Below are positions 41,221 through 49,863 of a DNA stretch of 64,000 nucleotides, in pieces. Made by a program: the position numbers and the translations under genes. Location: NCBI RefSeq assembly GCF_900113255.1, contig NZ_FOOR01000005.1, positions 1 through 64,000 on the forward strand. Reading direction: 5' to 3'. Below the pieces are notes generated by a model that had not been told where the DNA came from, ran no database searches, and saw nothing but the letters and a program-made list of their open reading frames with translations. Position 1 is the first letter of the stretch, and each line of letters starts with the position of its first letter. Source of the DNA: Novosphingobium sp. CF614. Its GTDB lineage: Bacteria > Pseudomonadota > Alphaproteobacteria > Sphingomonadales > Sphingomonadaceae.

Positions 41221-41237
41221 CAGTTGACTATCAACTG
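41221..41237. promoter_or_regulatory. Palindromic operator between SDR and tetR-type genes
   Basis: CAGTTGACTATCAACTG is a perfect 7-3-7 palindrome extended by matching GA/TC-like flanks. It lies in the 281-base divergent region, 24 bases before the regulator's start. The position suggests a TetR-family site controlling both directions. Confidence 0.7.
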
Positions 41238-41260
41238 ACACATGTATACCTATTAGCATT

Positions 41261-41887
41261 ATGATGTCATTGCAAGTCACCTTCCATCAGGTCGCGCCGG
41301 GATCCTATTCCGACATGCGGAGCCGCAAGAAAGCGCGGACGCGCCTTGCGATTCAGGATGCCGCGCTCGATCTTTTCGCCGACCAAGGCTACGATGAGAC
41401 TACGGTCGAGCAGATCGCGCTCCGCGCCGATGTCTCCGCGTCGACTTTCTTCCGCTACTTCGGTTCGAAGGCGGATATTATCCTCAACGATTACGATTCG
41501 CAGCTTGGGCAACTGTGCGCCGCCGTCCGGGACCAGCCGCTGGAGATCCGGGATTTGGAGGCAGTGCGCAGGGCCCTGCAGGCGACTTGGGTGCCCTATG
41601 TCGATCCGGTTCGCACCATCAGGACGGAACGGGCCGTGGCCCGGTCGGCCTTCCTGTGCGGAGTAGCCTACAACATTGGCCGTGGCTGGATGGATGCGGT
41701 GGCTGCCGCGCTGGTCGAACGGCGCGGCGATCCGGATGCGCTCGAAGAATGTCTGTTGATCGCGCGTACCGCGCTGGGCGTTTTTGGCGGCGCCACGGAG
41801 CAGTGGGTTTCGAGCGAGGCCAAGGAGGACTTCGGGGCCCTGATCGACCAGGGTTTCGAGATGCTCCAGCGCATGTGCCGGGGCTGA
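41261..41887 (+). CDS. TetR-family transcriptional regulator
   Basis: The 208-residue regulator has a canonical TetR helix-turn-helix (RTRLAIQDAALDLFADQGYDETTVEQIALRADVSASTFFRYFGSK, about 26-70) and a divergent C-terminal ligand domain. The start at 41261 has no clear ribosome site. The ATG at 41315 (MRSRKKART), preceded by GGGATCC, is a good alternative. It lies between the SDR and BVMO genes and very likely controls the catabolic block in response to its substrate. Confidence 0.88.
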   Translation: MMSLQVTFHQVAPGSYSDMRSRKKARTRLAIQDAALDLFADQGYDETTVEQIALRADVSASTFFRYFGSKADIILNDYDSQLGQLCAAVRDQPLEIRDLEAVRRALQATWVPYVDPVRTIRTERAVARSAFLCGVAYNIGRGWMDAVAAALVERRGDPDALEECLLIARTALGVFGGATEQWVSSEAKEDFGALIDQGFEMLQRMCRG

Positions 41888-41974
41888 TGAAGGCCGACGC
41901 CCAGTATAATATTTTCCAACCGGGATGCCCATAAGCGGAACCAATCTGCAATCGAACACCAGGAGAGAGAATAC

Positions 41975-43777
41975 ATGTCTGAAATTTCAAAGGGATTGAA
42001 TTTCGATCCGGTCGCTCTGCGGAAGAAGTACGACGAGGAGCGTGACAAGCGACTGAAGTTGCGCCCCGAGGGCCTCGCCCAGTTCATCAAGACGAAGGGC
42101 CAGTTCGAGCATTATGCCGACGATCCCTACACCAAGTTCGAGGAACGCGATCCGAAGTCCGAGGATGTCGACGTTGTCGTCATCGGCGGTGGATTTGCCG
42201 GCATGCTCGCCGCCGTCCGGCTGATCCAGCAGGGAATCGACAACATCCGCATTATCGAGCGCGGCGGCGATTTCGGCGGCACGTGGTACTGGAACAGGTA
42301 TCCGGGCGCCGCGTGCGACGTCGAATCCTATATCTACCTGCCGCTTCTGGAAGAGATGGGCACGATGCCCAGCGCGAAATATATTTTCGCACCGGAAATT
42401 CTGGAACACTCGCAAAACATCGCGAAGAAGTACGATCTGTACTCGCGCGCCTATCTGCAGACCCGGATCGAGGAGGCGCGCTTCGACGAGGCGAATTCGC
42501 GGTGGACCATAACCAGCAATCGCGGCGACCAGATCCGCACCAGATTCGTCATTCTCGCTTCCGGTCACTACCGGGAACCGAAACTTCCGGGTATCCCCGG
42601 CATCGAGACCTTCAAGAAGCACAGCTTCCACACCAGCCGCTGGGACTATGACTATACGGGCGGCGATCCCTACAGCCCCATGGTCAACCTGAAGGACAAG
42701 GTCGTCGGGATCATCGGCACCGGGGCCACCGCGATTCAGTGCGTCCCGCACCTGGCGAAATGGGCGAAGCACCTCTACGTGTTCCAGCGCACGCCATCCT
42801 CGGTGGACGTTCGCGCCAATCGTCCCACCGATCCGGAATGGTTCAAGTCCCTCAAGCCGGGCTGGCATGAGGAACGGATGATTAATTTCGTCCTGGCCAC
42901 CAGGGGCCTTGCGGAAGAAGACCTGATCCAGGACGGCTGGACCAAGTTCAACACGCTTGTGAGGGACCTCAGCAAGCCGGACATGACGCCGGCCGAATTC
43001 GAGGAAGTCTTCCAGACGGTCAATTACATGATAATGGAGGATGTGAGGGCGCGCACCGGTGCGGTCGTGAAAGATCCCGCGACCGCCGAGGCCTTGAAGC
43101 CGTGGTACGACTGGCTGTGCAAGCGGCCGTGCTATCACGACGAATACCTTGATGCCTTCAACCGGCCGAATGTGACCCTGGTCGATACGGAGGGCCGAGG
43201 CGTCGAGCGTATTTCGGAAGACGCGGTCTTCGCGAACGGCAAGGAGTTCAAACTCGATTGCCTGATCTACGCGACCGGCTTCGAACTGTCGCCCTTCGAA
43301 CAGGGATCGCCGATACCGGTGATCGGCCGGGGAGGCGCGACACTGTCCGACAAGTGGCGGGATGGCGCCACGACGATGCACGGCATGCATGTCCACGGTT
43401 TCCCCAACTTCATGCTCTCGAGCACGCGGCAGGCCTCATGGGACAACAATTTCCCGTTCTCCCAGGAAATCGTGGCAACCCACATCGCTCACATCATCCG
43501 CGAGGCCATGGATCGCGGCCTTGACGAAGTCGAAGTGACCGCGGATGCGGAGAGCGAATGGGTGCGCTTCCATGAAGAGAAATCGCAACGCATGTTGCAG
43601 GTCTGGCGCGATTGCACCCCAAGCTATTTCAATAACGAGGGGACGCATGACAAGTCCATTCTTCGCAACGGCAACTTCGGCGGCTCGATCCTGGAGTTCA
43701 GGGAAATCCTGCGCGAGTGGCGGGAATCGGGCGACTTTCCGGGACTGAAGCTGACGTCGAAAGCCCCGGCGCAATAG
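41975..43777 (+). CDS. Baeyer-Villiger monooxygenase family flavoprotein
   Basis: The 600-residue protein has an FAD-binding GGGFAGMLAA (about 68-80), the NRYPGAACDVES segment of type I Baeyer-Villiger monooxygenases and an NADPH-binding GTGATAIQ near 247. The fingerprint is altered: F213-x-K-x-x-x-H-T-x-x-W223-D, where the usual Gly is Lys and the final Pro is Asp. The Asp form occurs in the steroid/cyclic-ketone branch. It converts a ketone to an ester or lactone using NADPH and oxygen. AGGAGAGAG precedes the start. The substrate is unknown. Confidence 0.9.
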   Translation: MSEISKGLNFDPVALRKKYDEERDKRLKLRPEGLAQFIKTKGQFEHYADDPYTKFEERDPKSEDVDVVVIGGGFAGMLAAVRLIQQGIDNIRIIERGGDFGGTWYWNRYPGAACDVESYIYLPLLEEMGTMPSAKYIFAPEILEHSQNIAKKYDLYSRAYLQTRIEEARFDEANSRWTITSNRGDQIRTRFVILASGHYREPKLPGIPGIETFKKHSFHTSRWDYDYTGGDPYSPMVNLKDKVVGIIGTGATAIQCVPHLAKWAKHLYVFQRTPSSVDVRANRPTDPEWFKSLKPGWHEERMINFVLATRGLAEEDLIQDGWTKFNTLVRDLSKPDMTPAEFEEVFQTVNYMIMEDVRARTGAVVKDPATAEALKPWYDWLCKRPCYHDEYLDAFNRPNVTLVDTEGRGVERISEDAVFANGKEFKLDCLIYATGFELSPFEQGSPIPVIGRGGATLSDKWRDGATTMHGMHVHGFPNFMLSSTRQASWDNNFPFSQEIVATHIAHIIREAMDRGLDEVEVTADAESEWVRFHEEKSQRMLQVWRDCTPSYFNNEGTHDKSILRNGNFGGSILEFREILREWRESGDFPGLKLTSKAPAQ

Positions 43778-43810
43778 TTGCGGCCTGTCGCCGATTGACG
43801 GGAGAACAGG

Positions 43811-44596
43811 TTGGACCTTTCCCGATATGGGCCGTGGGCCTTCATTGCCGGTGGTTCTGAAGGGGTGGGCGCGTCTTTCGCGCGCAGCCTGGCGGCGGGC
43901 GGAATCAACCTGGTAATCGCCGCGCGCAAGCGCGAGGCGATCCAGGCGCTCGCCGCTGAACTGCGGCAGGCATTCGGTGTCGAGGTGCGCGAATTGCCGA
44001 TCAACCTGTGTGCCGTCGACATGCTGCGTCAGGTCGAGGTCGCAACGCGGGACATCGAGATCGGCATGCTGATCTGCAATGCCGGCGCCGAAAATTCGTT
44101 GAGCCCGTTCCTCGACCGCAAGCCGGGCCGGGCCGAAATGATGATCGCGCTGAACGTCACCGTGCCCACCCAGCTTGCCTATCACTTCGGTAGTGGGATG
44201 CGCGAGCGCCGGCGCGGCGGGATCATCATTGTCGGTTCGAATTCCTGCCATGCCGGGGCGCCGCGGCAAGTCGTCTATTCCGCCGCGAAGGCCTATCAGT
44301 TCAATTTCGCCGAAGGCCTCTGGGCGGAACTCAGGCCGCACGATGTCCACGTTCTCGGACTGATCCTGGGCCTGACCAACACGCCGAACCTCGCCCGTAC
44401 CGGCTTCAAGTTTGAGATGGCTGCAGGGCTGGTGATGTCCGAACCCGACGATGTCGTACGGCAGGGGTTCGAATACCTGGGCCGCGAGCCGATCCATTGC
44501 ATCGGCGGATGGACCGAACGATGGCGCCAATTGCGCGGCCTGCCGCGCGGCGAAGCCATGGCCATGGTCGGGCATGGCGTGGGGACGAAGACCTGA
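43811..44596 (+). CDS. Short-chain dehydrogenase/reductase
   Basis: The 261-residue SDR starts at TTG (43811) after GGAGAACAGG. It has the nucleotide loop AGGSEGVGASFA (residues 13-24), CNAG near 92, and catalytic YSAAK near 157 after a Ser. The loop Gly-Gly-Ser-Glu-Gly-Val-Gly is typical of KduI-like or 'SDR with divergent cofactor loop' members. It follows the BVMO gene by 33 bases and is probably cotranscribed. A dehydrogenase acting on the alcohol or hydroxy acid of the same pathway is the simplest guess. Confidence 0.85.
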   Translation: MDLSRYGPWAFIAGGSEGVGASFARSLAAGGINLVIAARKREAIQALAAELRQAFGVEVRELPINLCAVDMLRQVEVATRDIEIGMLICNAGAENSLSPFLDRKPGRAEMMIALNVTVPTQLAYHFGSGMRERRRGGIIIVGSNSCHAGAPRQVVYSAAKAYQFNFAEGLWAELRPHDVHVLGLILGLTNTPNLARTGFKFEMAAGLVMSEPDDVVRQGFEYLGREPIHCIGGWTERWRQLRGLPRGEAMAMVGHGVGTKT

Positions 44597-44706
44597 CCTC
44601 AAGTCTGTGGCGATCCGGCCCAGCCCGCGCGTGTTTCATCTTGCTCGAACGCCCGGCGCGCTTGTGCAGGCGCCCGGTTTCCCGTCGTGCCCACGAATGA
44701 GGCGCG

Positions 44707-46086
44707 TCAATTCTTGCTGAACGGATTCTTGGCACTGCGCAGGTGGAGCCGGATCGGCACCGCCTGGAAACCCAGCTCGCGCCGGATGCCGTTGATAAGG
44801 TAGCGTTTGTAGCTTTCAGGCAGCATGTCCAGGCGCGTGCCGAACAGCACGAAGCCCGGCGGACGCGTCTTGGCCTGGGTGATGTAGCGCAGCTTGATGC
44901 GCTTGCCCCCCGGCGCCGGTGGCGGATTGGCGCCCAGGGCATCGTCGAACCAGCGGTTGAGGGCCGAGGTCGGCACGCGCCGGCTCCACGCCTCGCGGAT
45001 CGAAAAGGCCGCGGCGACAAGCTCGTCCAGCCCCTTGCCGGTACGTCCCGAGACCGCCAGCAGCGGCAGCCCGCGCACTTGCGCAAGGCCGTCGTCGAGC
45101 GCGCCGCGAATGCCGTTGAACAGCTTGCTGGCGTCCTCCGCGACGTCCCACTTGTTGATCGCGATCATCAGCGCGCGGCCTTCCTCGATCACCATCGAGG
45201 CGATCTTGAGGTCCTGGTGCTCCAGCCCGCGCGTGGCATCGAGCAGCAGCACCACCACTTCGGCGAAGTCGATCGCCCGGCGGGCGTCGGCGACCGAGAG
45301 TTTTTCCAGCTTCTCGGTAATCTGTGCTTTCTTGCGCATGCCGGCCGTGTCGATCAGCCGGACCTCGCGCGCCTCGCCGGTTCCGGGATCGGTCCAGACC
45401 CAGTCGATGGCGATCGAATCGCGGGTGATCCCGGCTTCCGGCCCGGTCAGCAGGCGGTCCTCTCCCAGCAGCTTGTTGATGAGCGTGGACTTGCCTGCGT
45501 TCGGGCGGCCGACGATCGCGAGCTTGAGCGGAGCGCGCAGCAGCGCTTCCTCGTCCTCTTCCTCGGCCAGGTCGTCATCCTCGGGCTGGAGCGGTTCGAG
45601 GTGCGGCAGCAGCGCTTCGAACAAGTCCCCCATGCCCTCGCCATGCTCGGCCGAGATCGCCACCGGGTCGCCCAGCCCGAGCGAATAGGACTCCAGCAAT
45701 CCGCCTTCGCCGGCACGCCCCTCGGCCTTGTTGGCAAGCAGGATCACCGGCACCGGCGAAGCGCGCAGCCACTGCGCGATTTCCTCGTCCAGGGGGGTGA
45801 GGCCGGCGCGCGCGTCGATCACGAACAGCGCGACGTCGGCCGTTTCCAGCGAAGCCTCGGTCTGCTGGCGCATGCGGCCGGGCAGGGTCGCGACATCGTC
45901 ATCCTCCCAGCCGGCGGTGTCGACGATGGTGAAATCGAGGCCGAGCAGGTGCGCATCGCCGAAGCGCCGGTCGCGCGTGACGCCGGGCTGGTCGTCGACC
46001 AGGGCCAGTTTCTTGCCGACCAGCCGGTTGAACAGCGTGGACTTGCCGACGTTGGGCCGGCCGATGATGATGACTTGGGGGAGCAT
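44707..46086 (-). CDS. der: GTPase Der (EngA)
   Basis: Der is an essential GTPase for 50S subunit assembly. The 459-residue protein has two tandem G domains: GRPNVGKSTLFNRL (residues 8-21) with DTAGW, and GRPNAGKSTLINKL (about 190) with DTAGM, then a C-terminal KH-like domain. The linker is acidic (EDDDLAEEEDEE). The start at 46086 (MLPQVIIIG) matches family starts. It borders the catabolic block on its right side. Confidence 0.97.
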   Translation of the reverse strand: MLPQVIIIGRPNVGKSTLFNRLVGKKLALVDDQPGVTRDRRFGDAHLLGLDFTIVDTAGWEDDDVATLPGRMRQQTEASLETADVALFVIDARAGLTPLDEEIAQWLRASPVPVILLANKAEGRAGEGGLLESYSLGLGDPVAISAEHGEGMGDLFEALLPHLEPLQPEDDDLAEEEDEEALLRAPLKLAIVGRPNAGKSTLINKLLGEDRLLTGPEAGITRDSIAIDWVWTDPGTGEAREVRLIDTAGMRKKAQITEKLEKLSVADARRAIDFAEVVVLLLDATRGLEHQDLKIASMVIEEGRALMIAINKWDVAEDASKLFNGIRGALDDGLAQVRGLPLLAVSGRTGKGLDELVAAAFSIREAWSRRVPTSALNRWFDDALGANPPPAPGGKRIKLRYITQAKTRPPGFVLFGTRLDMLPESYKRYLINGIRRELGFQAVPIRLHLRSAKNPFSKN

Positions 46087-46237
46087 GATGGAGAACCGCT
46101 TGGGGATTTCGCGCGGGTTTGGCAAGCATTCGGCACATGTCCGGCCCAAAGTCCGGCAAGCGACCGGAATATCCTTGCCGCTTTGTTAACCGTGCTTTGC
46201 AGGATAGCCCTAACCCAGCCGGCATATTGCTGGTCTC

Positions 46238-46903
46238 ATGCAGCGGATCAGAAAAGCAATCATCCTAGGGGTTTGCGCGGTGTTGGTGCCGTCGGTGGCG
46301 GCCAGTTCCGCCATCGGCAGGATCGCTTCGGACACCGTTCCAGGCGGATGGAATCCTGGAACAGGCGTTTCCGGGACAGGCAGGGCATCTGGCGTTCTGG
46401 AATGCGTTCCCTACGCACGCCAGCTCTCCGGCATCCATATCTATGGCGACGCCCATACCTGGTGGAGCCAGGCCAAGGGCCGGTACGCGCGCGGCCATAT
46501 GCCCAGGGTCGGCGCGGTCATGGCGGTGGAGCCGCACAACAATTCGCGCCTCGGTCATGTCGCGACCGTCAGCCGGATCGTCGATTCGCGCACGATCCTG
46601 CTCAGCCACGCCAACTGGTCCTATCGCGGCCAGATCGAGCGCAATGTCACCGCGCTCGACGTTTCCCCAGGCAACGACTGGAGCGAGGTGCGCATCTGGT
46701 ATGGCCCCAACCGGAACCTGGGAACCACCCACTGGCCGGTCGCGGGCTTCATCTACAATGCCAGGCCGGGCACTCTGCGGGACCTCGGGCCTGACCTGGG
46801 CGGCAATCGCCTCGCGCAAATCTCCGCGCCGACCAAGGCTGGGACCAAACGCCAGCAGCGCCGCCGCGATCCGATCGGCGAGATCATCGCCGGCACGTAT
46901 TAA
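46238..46903 (+). CDS. Secreted CHAP-domain protein
   Basis: The 221-residue protein has a signal peptide (about 1-24) and a CHAP amidase domain: catalytic Cys in LECVPYAR (about residue 56), His in LGHVATV (about 106), and the ANWSYRG segment as the usual third element. CHAP enzymes cut peptidoglycan peptides. The C-terminus is basic (KRQQRRRDP). The gene diverges from der with 151 bases between, which contain one TTAACC half-site. Confidence 0.87.
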   Translation: MQRIRKAIILGVCAVLVPSVAASSAIGRIASDTVPGGWNPGTGVSGTGRASGVLECVPYARQLSGIHIYGDAHTWWSQAKGRYARGHMPRVGAVMAVEPHNNSRLGHVATVSRIVDSRTILLSHANWSYRGQIERNVTALDVSPGNDWSEVRIWYGPNRNLGTTHWPVAGFIYNARPGTLRDLGPDLGGNRLAQISAPTKAGTKRQQRRRDPIGEIIAGTY

Positions 46904-46926
46904 GTACGGGCGGTCGCGGCGAAAAT

Positions 46927-47229
46927 TCAGTCCTTCTTCGCGACCGGAGGATTTTCTCCGAGATCCTCGTACCAGGCCTCCACCGGGCCGGTCAGCTTGA
47001 TGGTCAGCGGATTGCCGTGGCGGTCCATGGTCTTGCCCGCCTGCACACGCACCCAGCCTTCGGACACGCAGTATTCCTCGACGTTGTTGCGCACGGTGTC
47101 CTTGAAACGGATGCCGATGCCGCGGCGCAGCTTCTCCGCGTCGAAGAACGGGCTCCTCGGATGGATCGCGAGGCGATCGGGCGGCACGTCGGGGCCGGCC
47201 TCAACGGGCGTGCTGGTCTCTTCGGTCAT
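46927..47229 (-). CDS. DUF3297 family protein
   Basis: The 100-residue soluble protein fits the small DUF3297 family: PPDRLAIHPRSPFFD, GIGIRFKDTVRNNVEEYCVSEGWVRV and AGKTMDRHGNPLTIKL. Function is unknown. The start at 47229 (MTEETSTP) is chosen over a longer frame. It lies between the CHAP gene and tRNA-Val, transcribed against both. Confidence 0.85.
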   Translation of the reverse strand: MTEETSTPVEAGPDVPPDRLAIHPRSPFFDAEKLRRGIGIRFKDTVRNNVEEYCVSEGWVRVQAGKTMDRHGNPLTIKLTGPVEAWYEDLGENPPVAKKD

Positions 47230-47308
47230 GGCACCGCGCTTTAGAGTCAGATCGCGGCTTGTCAACTTGGCCCGAGTTGTCTACGGGCGCGCTTCCGCAA
47301 CTGGTTGC

Positions 47309-47383
47309 GGGCGCGTAGCTCAGCGGTAGAGCACACCCTTCACACGGGTGGGGTCGCAGGTTCAATCCCTGCCGCGCCCACCA
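47309..47383 (+). tRNA. tRNA-Val (CAC)
   Basis: A full 75-base cloverleaf with encoded CCA: acceptor GGGCGCG/CGCGCCC, D arm GCTC/GAGC, anticodon stem CACCC/GGGTG with loop TTCACAC giving anticodon CAC, and T arm GCAGG-TTCAATC-CCTGC. There is no integration at its 3' end. Confidence 0.97.
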
Positions 47384-47451
47384 TCCTTCCGGGATGGCGG
47401 TTTCTCCTTGAGCATGACATGCCCCGCGAAAATCGCGTGCCACGGGCCGGA

Positions 47452-47465
47452 TTGATCCCGGTCAA
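47452..47465 (+). promoter_or_regulatory. FNR/FixK-type box upstream of DUF2892 gene
   Basis: TTGATCCCGGTCAA matches the TTGAT-N4-ATCAA consensus in nine of ten defined positions. It ends 56 bases before the DUF2892 start, a common activator position, suggesting induction when oxygen is low. Confidence 0.65.
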
Positions 47466-47521
47466 TGTGGCTGCCCTGTCGCAAGGTGCATTTTCGGTCC
47501 TTCAACACTGGGGATACGAAA

Positions 47522-47713
47522 ATGTTCAAGGTCAACGTGGGGGGAATCGACCGCCTGCTGCGCATCGTCGTCGGGATCGTGCTGCTGGCGCTGGTCATGG
47601 TGGGGCCGAGAACCCCTTGGGGTTTTATCGGCGTGGTGCCGCTGGTAACCGGCCTGTTCCGGACTTGCCCGCTCTACAGCCTGCTGGGAATCAGCACCTG
47701 CAAGCTTCGGTAA
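47522..47713 (+). CDS. DUF2892 small membrane protein
   Basis: The 63-residue protein matches the DUF2892 (YgaP membrane half) family: NVGGIDRLLRIVVGIVLLALV, then a second helix, ending with TGLFRTCPLYSLLGISTC containing the two conserved Cys. Members are often linked to sulfur or redox stress. An FNR-type box lies upstream. Confidence 0.85.
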   Translation: MFKVNVGGIDRLLRIVVGIVLLALVMVGPRTPWGFIGVVPLVTGLFRTCPLYSLLGISTCKLR

Positions 47714-47759
47714 AGCTGCCGCTTGCGCGGGGCCGGTCCGCACGGCATAGCCCCGCGCC

Positions 47760-49040
47760 ATGCACGATATTCGTCTGATCCGCGAAGACCCGGCCGCCTT
47801 CGACGCCGGACTTGCCCGCCGGGGGGTGGAGCCCGTCGCCCAGGCCATCCTCATGCTCGACGAGCAGCGCCGTCTTGTCTCCACGCGCATGCAGGAGGGG
47901 CAAAGCCGCCGCAACGAGGCTTCGAAGGCGATCGGCAAGGCGATGGGGCAGGGCGACACCGTCACCGCCGACGCGCTCAAGGCCGAAGTGGCGCAGCTCA
48001 AGGACACGCTGCCGGCGCTCGAGGTGGAGGAGAAGGCGCTTTCGGCCAGGCTGCAGGACGAACTGGCGCGGCTGCCCAACATTCCCGTTCCCGAAGTGCC
48101 GGACGGCGAGGACGAGGCGCATAACGTCGAAGTGGCCAAGTGGGGCACGCCGCGCGAATTCGCCTTCGCGCCGAAGGAGCACGCGGACATCGGCCCCGCG
48201 CTCGGCCTCGACTTCGAGACCGGGGCGCTGCTTTCGGGCGCGCGTTTCACGTTCCTGAAGGGCTCGATGGCGCGCCTGCACCGGGCGCTGGCGCAGTTCA
48301 TGCTCGATACGCAGACGGCGATCAACGGCTACCTGGAATGCAACGTGCCGCTGCTGGTGAAGGACGATGCGGCGTTCGGCACCGGGCAGTTGCCAAAGTT
48401 CGCCGAGGATCTGTTCCAGACTACTGACGGGCGTTGGCTGATCCCTACCGCCGAAGTCAGCCTTACCAACGCGGTGCGCGAACAAATCCTCGATCCCCGG
48501 GCGCTGCCCTTGCGGATGACCGCGCTCACCCCCTGCTTCCGCTCGGAGGCCGGCGCGGCGGGGCGGGATACGCGCGGGTTCATCCGTCAGCACCAGTTCG
48601 AGAAAGTGGAACTGGTCACCATCAGCAAACCCGAGGAAAGCGAGGCTGAGCACGAACGCATGGTCGCGGCTGCCGAAGCGATCCTGCGGGCGCTCGATTT
48701 GCCTTACCGCAAGGTCCTGCTCTGCGCCGGCGACATGGGGGCGACGGCGCGCAAGACCTTCGATCTCGAAGTCTGGCTGCCGGGGCAGGGCGCTTACCGC
48801 GAGATCAGCTCGATCTCCAACTGCGGCGATTTCCAGGCCCGCCGCATGAACGCGCGCTTCAAGCCGGAAGGTTCGAAGAAGACCGAGTTCGTGCACACGC
48901 TCAACGGTTCCGGCCTGGCGGTGGGCCGCACGCTCGTCGCGGTGCTGGAGAACTACCAGCAGGAAGACGGTTCGGTTCTGGTGCCCGAGGTGCTCAAGCC
49001 GTGGATGGGCGGGGTCGAGCGGCTGGAGCCGTCGCTCTGA
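47760..49040 (+). CDS. serS: Seryl-tRNA synthetase
   Basis: SerS charges tRNA-Ser. The 426-residue class II enzyme has the long N-terminal coiled-coil arm (about 30-100), then motif 2 ([28 protein letters not shown]) and motif 3 near the C-terminus ([16 protein letters not shown]). It heads the conserved serS-surE-LytM order. Confidence 0.98.
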   Translation: MHDIRLIREDPAAFDAGLARRGVEPVAQAILMLDEQRRLVSTRMQEGQSRRNEASKAIGKAMGQGDTVTADALKAEVAQLKDTLPALEVEEKALSARLQDELARLPNIPVPEVPDGEDEAHNVEVAKWGTPREFAFAPKEHADIGPALGLDFETGALLSGARFTFLKGSMARLHRALAQFMLDTQTAINGYLECNVPLLVKDDAAFGTGQLPKFAEDLFQTTDGRWLIPTAEVSLTNAVREQILDPRALPLRMTALTPCFRSEAGAAGRDTRGFIRQHQFEKVELVTISKPEESEAEHERMVAAAEAILRALDLPYRKVLLCAGDMGATARKTFDLEVWLPGQGAYREISSISNCGDFQARRMNARFKPEGSKKTEFVHTLNGSGLAVGRTLVAVLENYQQEDGSVLVPEVLKPWMGGVERLEPSL

Positions 49041-49098
49041 GAAACCTGTTTTCGTTCGATACGAACGGGTCTTTGCAAATTCATCAGGATCCAAGCCA

Positions 49099-49863
49099 AT
49101 GCGCATCCTCCTCACCAATGACGACGGCATCAACGCGCCGGGCCTCTACATTCTCGAAAAGATCGCCGCGCAGCTTTCGGACGACATCTGGATCTGCGCG
49201 CCGAGCGAGGAGCAGTCGGGTGCGGGCCACTCGCTGACGCTGACGCGGCCGGTGCGCCTGCGCCAGCATGCCGAGCGCCGCTTCTCGGTCTCCGGCACGC
49301 CTACCGATTCCGTCACGATGGCGCTCAAGAAGATCATGCCCGAACCGCCGGACCTGATCCTTTCGGGCGTCAATCGCGGCGCCAATCTGGGCGACGACGT
49401 GACATATTCGGGCACCGTCTCGGCGGCGCTCGAAGGGGCGCTGGCGGGCGTGCGCTCGATCGCGCTCAGTCAGGTTTATTCCCGGGAAGGGGTCGGCAAC
49501 GCGGTGGACTTTTCCGCGGCGGAGGAATGGGGCGCAAAGGTGCTGAAACCGTTGCTCGACACGCCTTTCGCGCCGCGCACGCTGGTCAACGTCAATTTCC
49601 CGCCGGTCGCGGCTGGGGAGGTCAAGGGTATCCGCGTCGCGCGGCAGGGATTTCACGACTACGCACGCGGATCAGTTGTGGAAGGAACCGATCCACGGGG
49701 TTTTCCTTATTACTGGTTCGGGCTACATGGGATAGAGCATACGTTAGGTAACAATACAGATCTCGAAGCGATTGCGGGGGGCTTTGTTTCGGTGACACCA
49801 CTACAGATCGATCTTACGCACGAGGGGTCTCTTGCCTCGCTGGCGGATCGCTACCTGACATGA
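49099..49863 (+). CDS. surE: 5'/3'-nucleotidase SurE
   Basis: SurE is a metal-dependent phosphatase acting on nucleoside monophosphates. The 254-residue protein has MRILLTNDDGINAPGL with the metal-binding Asp8-Asp9, then APSEEQSGAGHS and SGVNRGANLGDDVTYSGTV. Its last 60 codons (49671-49848) use many codons rare in this genome, including TTA, ATA, CTA, ACA and CCA. The stop overlaps the next start as ATGA. Confidence 0.96.
   Translation: MRILLTNDDGINAPGLYILEKIAAQLSDDIWICAPSEEQSGAGHSLTLTRPVRLRQHAERRFSVSGTPTDSVTMALKKIMPEPPDLILSGVNRGANLGDDVTYSGTVSAALEGALAGVRSIALSQVYSREGVGNAVDFSAAEEWGAKVLKPLLDTPFAPRTLVNVNFPPVAAGEVKGIRVARQGFHDYARGSVVEGTDPRGFPYYWFGLHGIEHTLGNNTDLEAIAGGFVSVTPLQIDLTHEGSLASLADRYLT

Noticed and set aside
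38704..44706. Catabolic block as an integrative element at tRNA-Gln
   Set aside because: No integrase and no repeat of the tRNA 3' end were found near 44600-44706, so tRNA-targeted integration cannot be supported.
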